Shown: piece by piece, positions 1 through 15,000 of the stretch
How the letters are laid out: every line of letters begins with the position of its first letter
Numbering within the stretch: position 1 is the stretch's first letter
DNA from: Petrosia ficiformis
Taxonomy: Eukaryota > Porifera > Demospongiae > Haplosclerida > Petrosiidae
Assembly: GCA_947044365.1 (NCBI GenBank)
Contig: OX345651.1
Span: 3,153,926 to 3,217,925 of the forward strand
Length of the DNA stretch: 64,000 bases
Reading direction: 5' to 3'
Notes under the pieces: model-generated
Told to the model about the DNA's origin: nothing
The model's database searches: none
The model's input: the letters and a program-made list of their open reading frames with translations, nothing else
Translations under genes and position numbers: made by a program

Positions 1-79
1 ATTTGTTGTCCTGCAAAGTACATGTACAATATACATGTACTTCATAATCAACATGTAATAAAACGTTTTACCTGTTTAG

Positions 80-1339
80 CAAAATGAGGAATGGGTTGCA
101 AGAAAGACTCTTCGGAGAGACAAACAAGAGAAAGTTGAACTTCAACAGAACTTTGAAAACGAGCTCCGAGCTAAACAAAGGCTAGAGGAAAATCTAACTC
201 AAGTACGAACACAACTTGCTCATACTGAAAGGTCAGTTTTACATTGTTGTAAATCAACGAGTATTTTGCTAAGAATGATTGATATGCATGTAAATGTACA
301 TGTACATGTACATGTATGTGTAGCATCCATAATCTGTGCATAAGTACATGTAACTACATGTACATGTGTATATGTTGTTAGTACAATGTGAACACAGTCA
401 TATGGATTAGAGTAAATACTTAAACATTGCCAGTACACTGTATACATGTACATGTGTACAATGTATTTACATGTACATGTACACATGTACAGTTGTACAC
501 TACATGTACATGTACACTACATGTACAAGTACGATGTATTTACATGTTGTCATTTTGTATAAGAAAAATTTAGTATCTTAAAAGCCTCACGATTGATTTT
601 CTGCTTTCTAATTTGCTATTGTCTGAAGTCAAAATACATGTACATAAGTGTATGTAATTTTGCTACTGTTTCATTCTATTTCAAGGAATATTGTACATAC
701 ATGTATACAATATGTTTTAATCCATTCATTAATTAATACATGTATTTATTCATCCTCTCACATGTACATGTACATGTACATATACAATGTGTTTTCATCC
801 ATTCATTAATTAATACTCATCCTCTCACATGTACATGTACATGTACATATACAATGTGTTTTCATCCATTCATTAATTAATATTCATCCTCTCACATGTA
901 CATGTACATGTACATTGTACATGTACATATACAATGTGTTTTCATCCATTCATTAATTAATATTTATCCTCTCACGTGTACATGTACATGTACATATACA
1001 ATGTGTTTTCATCCATTCATTAATTAATATTTATCCTCTCACATGTACATGTACATGTACATATAAATTCGCAGTCAATTAGACCAATTGCAAGTGGAAG
1101 TTGAACAATTACGAAAAGATAAGGAAAGTCTCCAGAAAAAGGTTCAACAAACTCGAATGAGCATGGGTGAGCTCAATTTACATGTACATGTAAATTAATA
1201 AAGTGTTAATTACATGTACATGTATTAAAACGTATTATGTACAGGTCCTCGTAATGAGAGTTTCAGCTCTACATCATTCTTTCATCAAAGTGGTGGTGTA
1301 TCTCATGAACACGGCAAGCCTCAACATGCTAAGCAGAAG
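80..1339 (+). other. MRCK exons 80-231, 1075-1166, 1245-1339: coiled-coil end and linker
   Basis: The first exon reads [20 protein letters not shown] and continues with a charged helix containing [15 protein letters not shown], which resembles the MRCK coiled-coil segment just before the C1 domain. The next exon continues the heptad-like pattern ([20 protein letters not shown]). The third is a Ser/His-rich linker ([18 protein letters not shown]). Phases join correctly (AG|T and G|GT). The first exon starts after an AG at 78-79, so the gene continues left of the window. In MRCKs this coiled coil drives multimerisation and autoinhibition. Confidence 0.8.
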
Positions 1340-4300
1340 GTAAGTATATACATTGTATATATATATATATCAGGTTTGTTGTACTTACATGTACATGCTA
1401 CTTGTCTGATCAATGATTAATTACAATAAGGTACACGTACATGTATATCTATAGATATTTAATTAGGTCACTAAAATTCACGAATTAGTTTTAACAACAA
1501 AATATCTTCAAAGTAAGATTTGAGATCGCTTTCTTTCTTAAACCTCAATTATTTCCTTGTTATGAGTAGTGGATATTAATTACAGTGGATGATAACTTCA
1601 CAATTACAACTAGTCTGTTATGAATCTGTAATTACAATTAGGATTAGTTAATGATTACTAATTAATTACAATTAACATTAGCTGAGTATAATTTAAGATA
1701 TGTACCGATAACTGACACCAATATACATCTACCCAATTCTTTCAGAGAAAATGCATTTTCTCAATAATTTTGAGTGTCAATTAATGATGTTATAATCACA
1801 AGAAATGGCAGCATATACATGTATATAGTACACTTACATGTGTACATGTACACGTATTACAACATCAGTTACATCTTTCAGGAATAATGGCCGATAATGA
1901 CCGATACTCAATTACTGATCTGATTATCAATGCATCACTAATATATTGATATACATGTACATGTACAATGAATAAAACACATTTTGTATCTTAATTTGTA
2001 TTGTTCCTCACTTATAGCCTACTAATGGTCGTGATAGTCTTCATGAGCTTGTAGTTCGATCATTTGATTCTCCCACTAAATGTGATGCATGTACTAGTGT
2101 CATGTTTGGTCTTGTGAGACAAGGAATGATGTGTAAAAGTGAGTAATTATTTGTTACTGTGTGCCTCTGTCTGTCTCTTTGTACGTGTACAGTGTATGTA
2201 CATGTACGTGTATGTACATATATACATATACATGTACATTTACATGTATATATATATACATTGTATATACATGTACATGTACATACGTATATATATATAT
2301 ATATACATGTACATGTGTCTGTCTGTGTGAATCATGGTCTCTGTATCTATCCACATGTACATGTACATGTACATGTACATGTACAGTAGATGTATGTGTC
2401 TATCTTGAATGTCTGTGTGTGTGTACATGTACACATATTTGTGTCTGTGTGTTTCTGTCGATGTGTTGATATTTTAACATAAATATTTCTTAATTAGATT
2501 GTCAAATGAGTTGTCATGTTCATTGCAAAGAGAAAGTGTTTCCTGCTTGTCCTTTGCCTCCTGGTCAAGGTCAGTCATATTAAATTTTATGTTTATAGGG
2601 TTTGCCTCTCAGCAGATCAGCATAAACTTACATGTACATGTACATGTACATGTATGTGAGTCAGTGATTAGGTAGGTAATAGAGTTTTGAAGCATGTCCC
2701 AAATTGACTCAGTAATGGTTAGTGTGTGCACCATTCAACAATATGAAGCTCTTCGGGCCAATGGTGTGCCATATGAGCTTATCAAAAACACTGTTAGGTA
2801 GTCAAATAATGTACATGCACATGTACATGTTAGTTGATGCACATGTACATACATGTAGTATTTGATGCAAATGTACATGTTAGTTGCTGTACATGTACAT
2901 GTACATGTACATAGTATTTGATGTAAATGTACATGTTTTTTGATGTACATGAACATGTTATTTGATGGCATTTACATGATGACTTGAGATGAAATGAAAG
3001 AAAGACAGGCACCTGAGGCAAATGAAAAAATGAAAAATGAGTTGCCTCAGGCGGGATTTGAACCCACGACATATTATTTGATGTATTTTGAAAAGGACTT
3101 AATCTTTTGAAAAGATCAATCATTTGCTATTAATTTTGGTGATTTACATGTATATATACATGTACATGTATAATTATCATTCATTTATTATAGCTAAACT
3201 ACCATTTGGTATTGATATTCATCATGGAGTGGGTACAGCTTGTGAAGGATGGATACATGTTCCCAGACCAGGAGGAGTCAAGAAAGGTTGGAACAGGGCT
3301 TACGCATTTGTCTGTGACTTCAAGGTCTTTCTTCATGAGCCTTCTAACGATATTCATAGTCCTTCGAATTCTACTACTAATATATTTGATATCAGGTAAG
3401 GAGGTCTCTTGAATCGGGTTAAACTTCCTGTATTAGTTTCTTTGGTGCTTGTGCTGAAGTCCACTTTGAAATAATTTTTAAGTGCTTGTGCTTAATCATT
3501 ACTTTAGGGACAAGTACATTGTAGCACTTTGATTGTATAACAATCAAAGCTCACCAGAGTGATGCCAACTCACAAATAAAAGATTTGAACGGCTAATGTT
3601 CATTAAACGTAATAGCTAATCATTGCTATCAAGCACTTGTTAATCACTTTCAAGTACATGTACATATACATGTACATGTACATGTATATGTACTTATGAC
3701 AATAAATTATTATCAAAGCTCACTAGAGCGATGACGAATCAGATAAAAACAGCTAATGTTTATTAAATGTAATGTAATGTAATAACACGTAAGTACATGT
3801 ACTTCATGTGGGCACTTGTGCTTGGACTTAAGTACTTCAAAAAATAACGACTTTTACTTGTACTTGTACTTACATGTTGAAGTACTTGAACGGTTGAACC
3901 CATGTGTGGAACAGACTCTAGCAAATGAGATCAAACTGCTTGTCTGGATTTTTAACGTTGACTTCTTTTGGAGAATATTGTATTTTATCTCATATTTATT
4001 TATTAAGGGATATAAATTTCCGAATCTCTAAAGTTACTCGTCAGGATGTGATCCACGCAGGAGAGAAACTGATTCCAACCATTTTTAAGGTAAACATAAT
4101 ACATGTATTGTTACATTTTAATTTAGTGTTGTATAGTTTGACAGTAATGGTCACTTTTAGAAGTAATTTTAAATAAAAGCTTTCCCAGAAGCTTCTATTG
4201 GATAATTTCATTTTAGTTTGCAATAAAATGTAATTTCGTTATACCTGTAGTTAACTGAAATTCATAGTGTTTACTAAAAGGTTTTTTAGTTACATGTACA

Positions 4301-7300
4301 GTGTACATGTATACACATGTACTGTAGTATACACATCTACTGTACATGTACATGTACATGTAGTTGCATGTACGCATGTACTATAGTTACATGTACATGT
4401 ACATGTACATACACTGTATACGCATGTAATGTTGTCACGTGTGTATGTATAATGTACTATAGTTATTGTATACATGTACATGTACTGTAGTAACTAAATC
4501 CACATCTATGTAGTTACATGTATGCATGTACATGTACATATTAAGTATATATTACACACTTTGAATATGACAGGGAGCCCTGCATAACTTCTCTGAACAT
4601 ACATGTACATGTATATGTACATGTACCTGATTACCTGTATAATTATATGTATACATGTACATATATATATATATAATTATGTATGCACAATGTATTTCTA
4701 TAGATCTCATGTTCCCAGCCAGCATGTAGTAATGTTGGAGTCCTCAGTGAGTTGCTAATTCGTACTGAGAATGAGAATGACAGAGACAAGTGGGTAGCTA
4801 CACTGGAAGAGCTTCAAAAAGCTGCCAAAAAATCAGCCAATAAAATGGTTTGTTTCTAAATGTTTGCAAAAATGAGGTGTCTAGGACACAAAAGAATCCA
4901 ATGATACTAGTGTTGTACCTACATGTACATGTACATGTACATGTATACTAGTGTAGGTAAATGTACAGTTGTCTATAAAGCTAAGGTATACATGTACATG
5001 TAGGTAAATATACATAGGTGTCTATATACAATGTAGCTAAGGTATACACATGTACGTGTAGGTAAATATACATGTACATGTACAATGTATATGTAGGTAA
5101 ATATATATACATGTAGGTGTCTACATGTATATAGCTAAGGTATACACATGTACATGTACATGTAGGTAAATATATATACATGTAGGTGTCTATATAGCCA
5201 CATGTACATGTACAATGTAGGTAAATATACATGTACATGTACAATGTACATGTACATGTAGGTATAGACAAGTAGTATAGGGCAGATACTGATACTTTAC
5301 TTACCAATGATTTTAAACTTTACATGTATAATAGTAAAGGTTTGATACGACAATCAGAATCATATTTGTTGAGCTATTTCCATCTTTTGTTTATGATTTC
5401 AACTAGAGCAGTGCTAAACTTTAGCACATGTACTATGAAAATGTCGTATAGTATACATGTACATGTACATGTACATGTAGGTATTGGTATAGATGTACAC
5501 TACATGTACATGTACATCTATACCAAATTATAGTCTTATTATTTCTGAATTATTATCCTGGAAAGCCCTATTATTCTTCCAAACACACTTGTATAAGAAC
5601 CTACATGTACATGTACATGTAGTAGGAACCTTGTTCCTCTTGTGGGAACAATGGTGATATAAAACATTGCTCGTACATGTACATGTACACTAGACTAATT
5701 TTTGGAAATCTACATGTACTGTAGTGTTGGATATTACACACGATATCGATGTACAGTATGCCAATAGAAAGTCATCATACAGTAACAGACTAACAATAAT
5801 TACCTTAGTTCTACTGTCAGTATAGTATAGTAATTACCGTCTCACTACTGTGGTGTTGAATGGACAAGTACATGTACACTAATTACTGTCAACACCACTG
5901 TTGAACTACTGTAGTGTGGAAATGAAACTACTGAGTAATTACTGTACTGTATGGTGACTTTTTATTGACGTATACTGTACCTGAAGAAGGCCTTTGGGCC
6001 GAAACATTCTTTTACAAATGTGTTATTATATACATGTATGTATGTTCAAAGATATCTGTGACGGATATATAAATTAATGTCTGTTGTTTCTTCTTTATCT
6101 GTAGTCTTCTGCCATTACTTGTCATGGTCTCTATAGCTCTCAACAGCTTGTTGTGTTGAAGAATGCTACATCTGCTGCTATTTGCAACAATGACAGAATC
6201 CTCATTGGTTAGTAAAATCATTCTATATTCTGTAGGGTCTGAGTGTAGTTTTGACTATAATGTGTGAGAGTTGTAATGGGTCTGAGACTGAGTGTGATTT
6301 TAATAATATGACATAAGGGTCTGAGGTAGTTTTGACTATAATACATGTATAATTATAATAGGGTTATAATGGGTCTGAGTGTGATTTTAAGAGTATCTGG
6401 ATATACATGTACATGTACATGTATATACACACAATGTACATGTAGTAAAATCATGAGTGTAGTTTTGACTATAATGTGTGATAATACATTAGAGTTGTAA
6501 TGGGTCTGAGACTGAGTGTGATTTTAATAATATGACAATAATGACATAAGGGTCTGAGGTAGTTTTGACTATTATAATAGGGTTATAGTGGGTCTGAGTC
6601 TGATTTTATTAGTATCTGGATATACATGTACATGTAGTGTACATTGTAGTTATGTGTAATATTATGTTCCCTTTTTAGGTGCTGAAGATGGACTTTATAT
6701 GCTTGATGTCATCGAAGAAGAACTGTTTCAGTTCAGTGATAGAGATGTCAAGAGAGTTAGTCAAATAAAGGTCCTGGTTGATGATGCCCTCGTCATTATG
6801 CTAGCAGGTACATTTAGGTGTAATGGCCAGGGGTGTGGAAACATTGAGCTGACTACCGGACATTTTGACCTATTTGCACCACTTTTGTCCTGCTCCGCAT
6901 ATACATGTACATGTACATGTACTTTGAAATTTTGAATACAACTCAGTTTCAATTTACCAGACATTCACTAGATTTATCGGACAATGTCCTGTATGATTGG
7001 CTGTTTCCACACCACTGGTAATGTCAGCATCTCTGTCAACTTTCAAAAGAAACAATATGGTATTTTTGTTATAGTTTTATGGCCTGCAAGGCCATCCATA
7101 TAATTGATTTCCGCGGGGTTGAATCTACATGTACATGTACATGTATATATATATATATACATGTATATACATGTACATGTATGCAAGTATGTGTTGTATA
7201 TATACATGTAGTTAAGGATGTTGCATCATTGCAGGGAGGTGGGTCATGTAATTGTGTATGCATAGTGTTGTAATCATACACAATTACATGTAGATAATAC

Positions 7301-9010
7301 AAATAAAACACATTCCCATATTAATATCAATCAGTGTTTTTGATAAGCTCGTATGGCACACCAGTGGCCCAAAGAGCTTCTTATTTGGCACTGCACAGTT
7401 CTCTCTTTGGGCCAGTGGCACAGTTAATTATGATTATATTATCACTAACAGCATTAAGTCTTCTAAAGATGTATTCCCAATGGCACACACTAACCATTTT
7501 TGAGCCAATTTGGCCCATGCTTCAAAACTTATCAAAAACTCTGATATCAATGTTTATTTCTTCTCTGCATGATCAAACCTGCATGTCATCTGCATGATCA
7601 AACCTGCATGTCATCTGCATGATCAAACCTGCATGTCATCTGCATGATTAAACCTGCATGTCATCTGGATGATCAAACCTGCATGTCATCTGCATGATCA
7701 AACCTGCATGTCATCTGCATGATTAAACCTGCATGTCATCTGCATGATCATTGCATATCGTTACCCTATCATGGTTCCCTTGCAATGTAATTATTATGAT
7801 AAGCTGCCAGTGGTGGATGGGATATCTTACATGTACATGTATCTGGTGCAGGTCGTCGATTCTCTTCATTACGATTGTTGCCTTTGTCTGCCTTGGATAG
7901 TGGAGATGTTAAGAATGCTGTTATTGAAATCAGTGAAACTAAAGGTGAGTCTTCATTAGTACGGCACACATACATGTAACTATGTACATGTACATAGTTA
8001 TATAGATACTACATGTATGTATATACAGGATATGTCAATACAAAGTCACTGTAAAGAACAGTATTTGCTTAGTACAGTAGTTCAACTGTAGTTTTATCAG
8101 TAACTAGTACACATGTAATTGTCAATTCAACACCACAGTAGTGAGATAGTAATTACTATACTATACTGACAGTAGAACTACAAAGATAATTACTGTTACT
8201 GCATGGTGACATTATATTGACATATACTGTAACATGTCCAATGTACATGATTATGACTATTTGAAGTCTGTTAGCATATGGAAGTAAACATGTATGGTTG
8301 GGGAAATATTACATGTACATGTACAATGTATATCACCATGATATTGTATTTAATTATGTTATTTAATTGTATCACTACACTAGTAATAACAAGCCGTATA
8401 CTACATATACATGTAGCTAGAATAAAAACAGAACACAGAGAAGCTACTGTAGCTACATGTACATGTACATGTATACATGTACTTACATGTAAGTAGGGTG
8501 ACTTGTTATATAGAATTGGTGTTTCATTTCATTACTAAGGTACCATCCTAATCTTATTTCTGTGCTTTTTCGGTTTTGATATCCCTACATGTTCTTTCAT
8601 TTTTAAAAATTAAAAAAAAATTTTTTTATACATACATGTATGTACATGTGCATGACTACATGTATTAGGTTTCATACACACTGTTGAACTAATGGCTGTT
8701 TCATCTCTTGATTAATAGATTTTGATATAATGTGTTTGTGTGTTACTCAGGTGCTCATCTCTTTTGTTCTGGTAATCTTGGTCCAACCAACTATGTCTGT
8801 GTTGCTATCAAGAACAAGGTTCTTATATATGAGATCAACCGTTCAAAACAACACTATGAGAGGAAGAAGGTTGTTAAAACTTCTATTATATAGTACACAT
8901 ACACGTACAGGTAGCTCAGTTGGTAGAGCATCTGTCCAGAGTACAGAATGTCATGGGTTCGAATCCCACCTGAGGCAACTCTCATTTTCATTTTTCCATT
9001 GCCTCAGGTG

Positions 9011-9045
<35 letters not shown>

Positions 9046-12000
9046 ACATCTTCGATAACATCATGTACAGTACCTGACATTATTAAGTTTACATACTATC
9101 ACTGTACTTCCATTAACTACAGTGTACATTGTGAGTGAAGTACACTGTACTTTGTGTGATTGTGCTACTTAGAATAAGTACAGTAAATGTTGACTATCAC
9201 CTTACTAAAATGTAGCTCCATCATAGTACATGTACATGTACATGTACATGTATGTAAACTTAATACAATCATATACTGTAGACACAGTACACACTGTATA
9301 TGTATAGTATTGTAGGAAAATTATATAGTGCATGTTCATCACATAACGTACATGTACATGTACATAATGTACATACATGTAGCATACATGTACATGCATG
9401 TATATAGCTTACATGTACATGTACATATCGTACATGTACATAACATACATGTACATGTACATATAATTCAATCTAAGCAAGAATTTATTTTCCTTCCTTT
9501 CTAGCCATTCATTCATCTACATATACATGTACATCTATTTTTATATCTCTCTTTATTCTCAGGAAATTGTAGTACCCTCTCAACCACATTGTATGCTAAT
9601 GTTTAATGACAAGTTGTGTATAGGGTACCAGTCCGGATTCTCTCTCTTCAATGTCTACCTTGATGAAATGGAAAGAAGTGAGTTAAGTACTTTGTGCCAC
9701 ACCACTGATTGTGATGAGATACAGGGCATGTACATGTACTGTACATGTACGTATATATTCATAAAACAACTAGTATACTCATCTGTTAACTTGCTGCCAA
9801 ACTGGCATTAGTGATTCTTCCTTGTTACATGTACATGTACATATTAATTTGTATTGTAATTCCATTTTTTAAATTTTTTTACAAGTGTTTTTACCAAACA
9901 CTTGTAGTAGCACTGGGAATAGCACAAGTTGATAATATTAAATAGCTTTCCGGAGTGACGGCTTTACATCCCCTTCGAAAGATGAATGTGGTGACGAACA
10001 CCTCCTCATTTTGAGGGTGGGGCTGGCTGATTATACTCATGGGCAAAAATAGTGTGATAATGAAACTACTGAGTAATTACTGTACTGTATAGTGACTTTT
10101 TATTGACATACATGTATCCTGTATATGAGTGCATGGATTTGTAATGTGTTTGCTAATAGTTCCTTTAAATAAGTCGATTCATGAAGTTAGTCTAACCTCT
10201 CTTCTATTCTAATCAGAGAATGAGATTTGGCAATTCTTGCAGTAATACAATGTATTAGCTAATATTAAAAGTGCAGATTTCTTGTGTTCTCTTAGAATTG
10301 TAATGGAGCATATGTCACCATTATCATAAAGCATATTTTATCAATCACTTTGTGATGTGATAAAATTCTCTCTTAAAATATTTCTTATTATGAAGGTGTG
10401 AATGAGAGTAAAATGATGGACTATTCTAAAAAAAAAAGGACAGGAATTATTATTAATTTCTGTGCATAGTACATACATGTATTGTACATTTGTGTACATA
10501 TACATGTACATGTACAGTATGTGTCAATAACCATACAGTAAAGTAATTATTACTCAGTATGATTTTCACACTACAGTAGCTGACAGTATAATTTTGACAA
10601 TAATTGGTGTACATATACATGTACATGTACTTGTCAATTCAACACCACAGTAGTGAGACAGTAACTACTATACTATACTGACAGTAGAACTAAGATAATT
10701 ACTGTGACATTTTATTGACATACATGCATGTACATATATACATGTACTGTACACAATGTGCCCAGGATATTTAGAGTGGTGGTTGGACTCTACATACATT
10801 GTAGCACTTAGTGCTGTCTCAGTAGCCTATATATGTATTATCTGAGAGGTGTTTATTCATCTGAGTGGTGGTTAATTAATGCTGAGTGGTGGTTATTCCC
10901 AACCTGCCCACTGGTTGTGGGCAGAACACTGTGTACATATATGTGTGTACATGTACTACATGTATGTACATGTATGTGTAAAAATTTAAGTTAATTCTCT
11001 CCCAGAACTTGTGAATGCTGATGACTTGACTCTAGGCTTTGTCAGAATCAATGAACTAAATGCTATGTGTGCAGTGGAGATTAATAATGGACAAGAATAT
11101 TTACTATGTTTCCATTGTGAGTTGTGTGGGAATTAATGTACATGATTGTAACTGTGTGTAGGATTGTAGAACTCCTACTTGTGGTTCACTAGTGTACTGT
11201 CACATCTTTGGCAGTGTTTAGGGTGGAGGAGTGCATCAGTGGTACATAACAAACAGTGTATTTCAGCATAAAGGTAAAAGGTGGTGATCAAGACTAAAAT
11301 ATCGGGTAGTGTCATGATACCACTCTTAGGAGAAACCTTTTTTTAGTATTATATACATGTACATGTAGTGGTAATTAAAAATTAAGATTATCTCTTGTTT
11401 AGCATAATAGGAGCTACTTCTTATCACAAATGATGCTTGCCTGTATTTGTGCAGTAGTAAAAAGTCTAGGATAATAGAGGCTACCATTTATCACTACATG
11501 TATACATGTATATGTACATGTATACATGTATGTACATGTACTTCTATTTGTACAATAGAAAAGAAACACCTGATGAGAACACTGAATCTGATAATAATTA
11601 TTATTATTATAATTATTAACCTTTTAATAGTTTAACATCTTCAGTTCTTGTACTATTAGACCAAATATAATGTTCTTTATTATTAATTAATTATTGGTTT
11701 GTTCACACAGTGGTTGGTATATATGTCAATGCTGAAGGACAGAGATCTCGTACACATGAGCTGCTTTGGCATTCACCTCCATTGGATATTGGTAAGACAA
11801 GATACCAACATATACAGTACTAGATGTTGTATTACTTGTTATAGTTTCAAGTTATTTCATCATCTTGTAGTTTATCGTGCTCCATACTTGCTTGTGTTCA
11901 CTGAAAGTGCTCTGGAAGTATTTGATGTCAATTCAGCACAATGGATACAAACTATATCCATTAAAAAGGTTTATAGATAGATATACAATTTGATACTAAT

Positions 12001-15000
12001 AAATACATGTAGCAACAGACAGGTAGAAAGATATACATGTACATGTAGATCAAAAGACAGAGACAGAGAGATACATGTGTAGATAGAGACCGAGAGACAG
12101 AGAGATGAACATGTATACATATATGTAGATCAAATGACAGAGACAGAGAGATACACATGTAGATAGAGACAGAGAGATAAACATGTACATGTAGATAGAG
12201 ATCAAAGACAGAGACAGAGAGATACACGTGTAGATAGATACCGAGAGACAGAGATAAATAGATATAGATTATAGATATACATGTAGATAGATAGATAAAT
12301 AGATACATACATACATACATGTGTACATACATGTACATACATGTAGATAGATACATGTAGGTACATGTACATAGATAGAGACCTTGAGTCACAGGCAGAG
12401 AGATAAAGACCTTTAGTCACAGACAGGAAACTACATGTATTATTCTGTATTCTTAATCAATGGATGTATTGTTCATTTTAGTTGCATTGCCTCACTACTG
12501 ATGGTAACTTAGCTATGTGTCACTCCAGTGATCAACCATCTGCTATATATATTAAACAAGAAAATAAAGAAGGTAAATTAATTTATATGGATGGATGGAT
12601 GGATGGATGGATGGATGGACAGACGGATGGACGGATGGATAAGGATTGATGGACAGACAGATGGACATACATGTACGAACAGGCAGATGGACAAACGAAC
12701 GGATGGATAACTACATGTACAATTACCTTCAAAGCAGTCTTAATATAATTTCAACATTATTAATTTTAATCACTCAATGAAGAATTCAAACCTTCCCTGG
12801 AGCTAATCATTAACAACACATCCAACTATAATAATACACATACATATGTATATGTACATGTACATGCAGTGTTTCCCCTAGAGCCGGGTGTGCCACCCTG
12901 CTAAGATTTATTGAAATCCTTTGATGCGTGTTTAGGCTTGCATGGAACACTTTGATGTGGACATTGACCACGCCCAGACCACACCCACTTGCCCCCTCCA
13001 GTGGTCACTCACTGTGGAAAACACAGCATGTACACATGTACATGTAGTTAAGAATATGATGGTTTCATAATTTTAATGTTTCTGTCATTTTCCTCAGATG
13101 AACTGCATCTTCCAAGTGTTGGAAAACGATCAACTCCAATAACAAAAAGCCGACGAATGACGTAAGTAAACAAGATAGGGTCTTCTAGTGGTTTAAAATG
13201 GCAACTACTTGTATTAATTATATACATGTAATGTGTATGTATATCTTTTGTAGCAATCGAGTACCTCCTAAACCACCGTCACGTAAAGTTGAAATATCTG
13301 CACCTTTGGACTTCACACACATTCAACACTTTGGACCTCATCAGCAAATCAATATTAGTGAAATGCCAGTAAGTTTAGCTTAAAGCAAATTCACACTAAG
13401 TCTGCACACATTCACAATGACCTCAAAATTAGGTTGTAATGACTTCATATGTACTAGTTTAATGTCATAAATTTAATACATGATTATACTGTAACTCAAT
13501 AACTTATATGTCTATAGTGTATAGTTTAATGTCATAAGATTAATGCATGGTTATACTGTAACTCAATAACTTATATGTACATGTACTATAGTGTATAGTT
13601 TAATGTCATAAGATTAATGCATGGTTATACTGTATCTCAATAATGAAGCAATGGATTGAAATTTGACATAAACAAAAAACTGTGAGTGAAGTACACTATG
13701 TACTTTGAATGTACTACACAGTATTACACCTTAGTACTATGCTATCACATACATGTATAAATGTATTCATTATTACAAAGTAGCACTACATGTATATAGT
13801 ACTACTTAGAAATACAGTTGACTATCACCTTATTAAAGTGTAACTCCCATCATAGTATGTAAACTTAATAAAGTCAGGTACTGTATATACATGTATATAA
13901 TGAATCACCAATATTTAATTAGCAATATTGGTCCATTCTGTATGAGAACTGAGAACCCAATAATCCGAAGAGCATTAATATTTATAGAACAGCTTTTTCA
14001 CACAAAGTCTATGTAGGAATTTAGTGGGTGTGGTCTAATAATTGTTTCCGTCATATCTCAATGTACATCATGTAGGCCATGTTTTTACCACATCACTCAG
14101 AAATACTATTTGAGTAGTTTATTCTTATAGTGAAAAAATTGATTGTATCTTTTATTCATTTAATGTATCTCTCTATCCCATTATAGACTGCTGGTCCCAC
14201 TTTATCAGGTATGCATCATATATATATATATACATTGTATATATATATTTCTACCATGACTAGATTGAATTGACCAATCAGATTGCTTATAATGAGGTTT
14301 CTAAATGTGTTATCAAACCTCCCGGTCTTTACCGGGAGGTTTGATAACATGTTATTAAACCTCCCAGTAAAATTTTCCCGTCATTGATTGAAATGAAATT
14401 TAAGTTACATAGTTATCAATTCCTTTATAATACTTCATAAATAATAATTATATATAATAATTGACATAAAACAACAATCATAGTGATGCATGTTCTTTTT
14501 TAAAATCTGACACCAATTTGTATGCTTGTGATTGAGGTCTTTCAGACCTCTATTGCTTCTTCTTGTATGAGATTCCAAAAGAGTTGGGTGGGGCTGTTCT
14601 TGCAGCGCTAGCTTCTTGATAGCGATCGATCGATATCGCTGGAAGACCACACCTTATACTGGAGTAGAGGAGGAGCCGGAAGTCTGCCACATGTTGAGCT
14701 CTTTTTGTCATTTGCGATTGAACTGTTGATTAGTTACTTGTCTAAAGAGTCACAGAAACCCACACTATATCCATAGGTTAGTGAAATTATGTATACTGTT
14801 GCCACGCGCAAAGATTTGCTTAGTTACTGTATTTCGCGCGCGTTTCATGGTAGAAGACGGTTATACACCTCGGTACGGTTTCTACTGATTTATCAAACCT
14901 CGTGCCTTCGGCCCTCGGTTTGATAAATCCACTAGAAACCTTTACCTCGGTGTATAACCTATACATATATACATGTATGTATATCAGGGTTGGGGCCGAT

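Larger units (their letters stand above)
6105..12572 (+). other. MRCK CNH (citron homology) beta-propeller, nine exons
   Basis: Exons 6105-6207, 6679-6807, 7852-7944, 8751-8869, 9563-9677, 11006-11116, 11711-11791, 11871-11968 and 12482-12572 encode about residues 321-633. Landmarks shared with animal MRCKs are [62 protein letters not shown] and [21 protein letters not shown] domains form a seven-bladed propeller that binds small GTPases or scaffolds. The introns are rich in transposon fragments, including an hAT-like element only 30 bp after the donor at 6808 and a tRNA-derived SINE 34 bp after the donor at 8870. Confidence 0.87.

Noticed and set aside
2139..2469. Overlapping open frames on both strands
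   Set aside because: They are (TACATG)n, TG and TA repeats within the C1 intron; every frame is Tyr/Met/Cys/Thr/His/Val-rich low complexity.
8904..8976. Functional tRNA gene
   Set aside because: Boxes A and B are good, but the acceptor stem barely pairs and a second truncated copy with the same downstream body exists, so it is a SINE head.
14309..14348. CRISPR repeat or bacterial terminator
   Set aside because: A single hairpin in an animal intron; no array, no leader, no poly-U context. It is better seen as a small foldback element.
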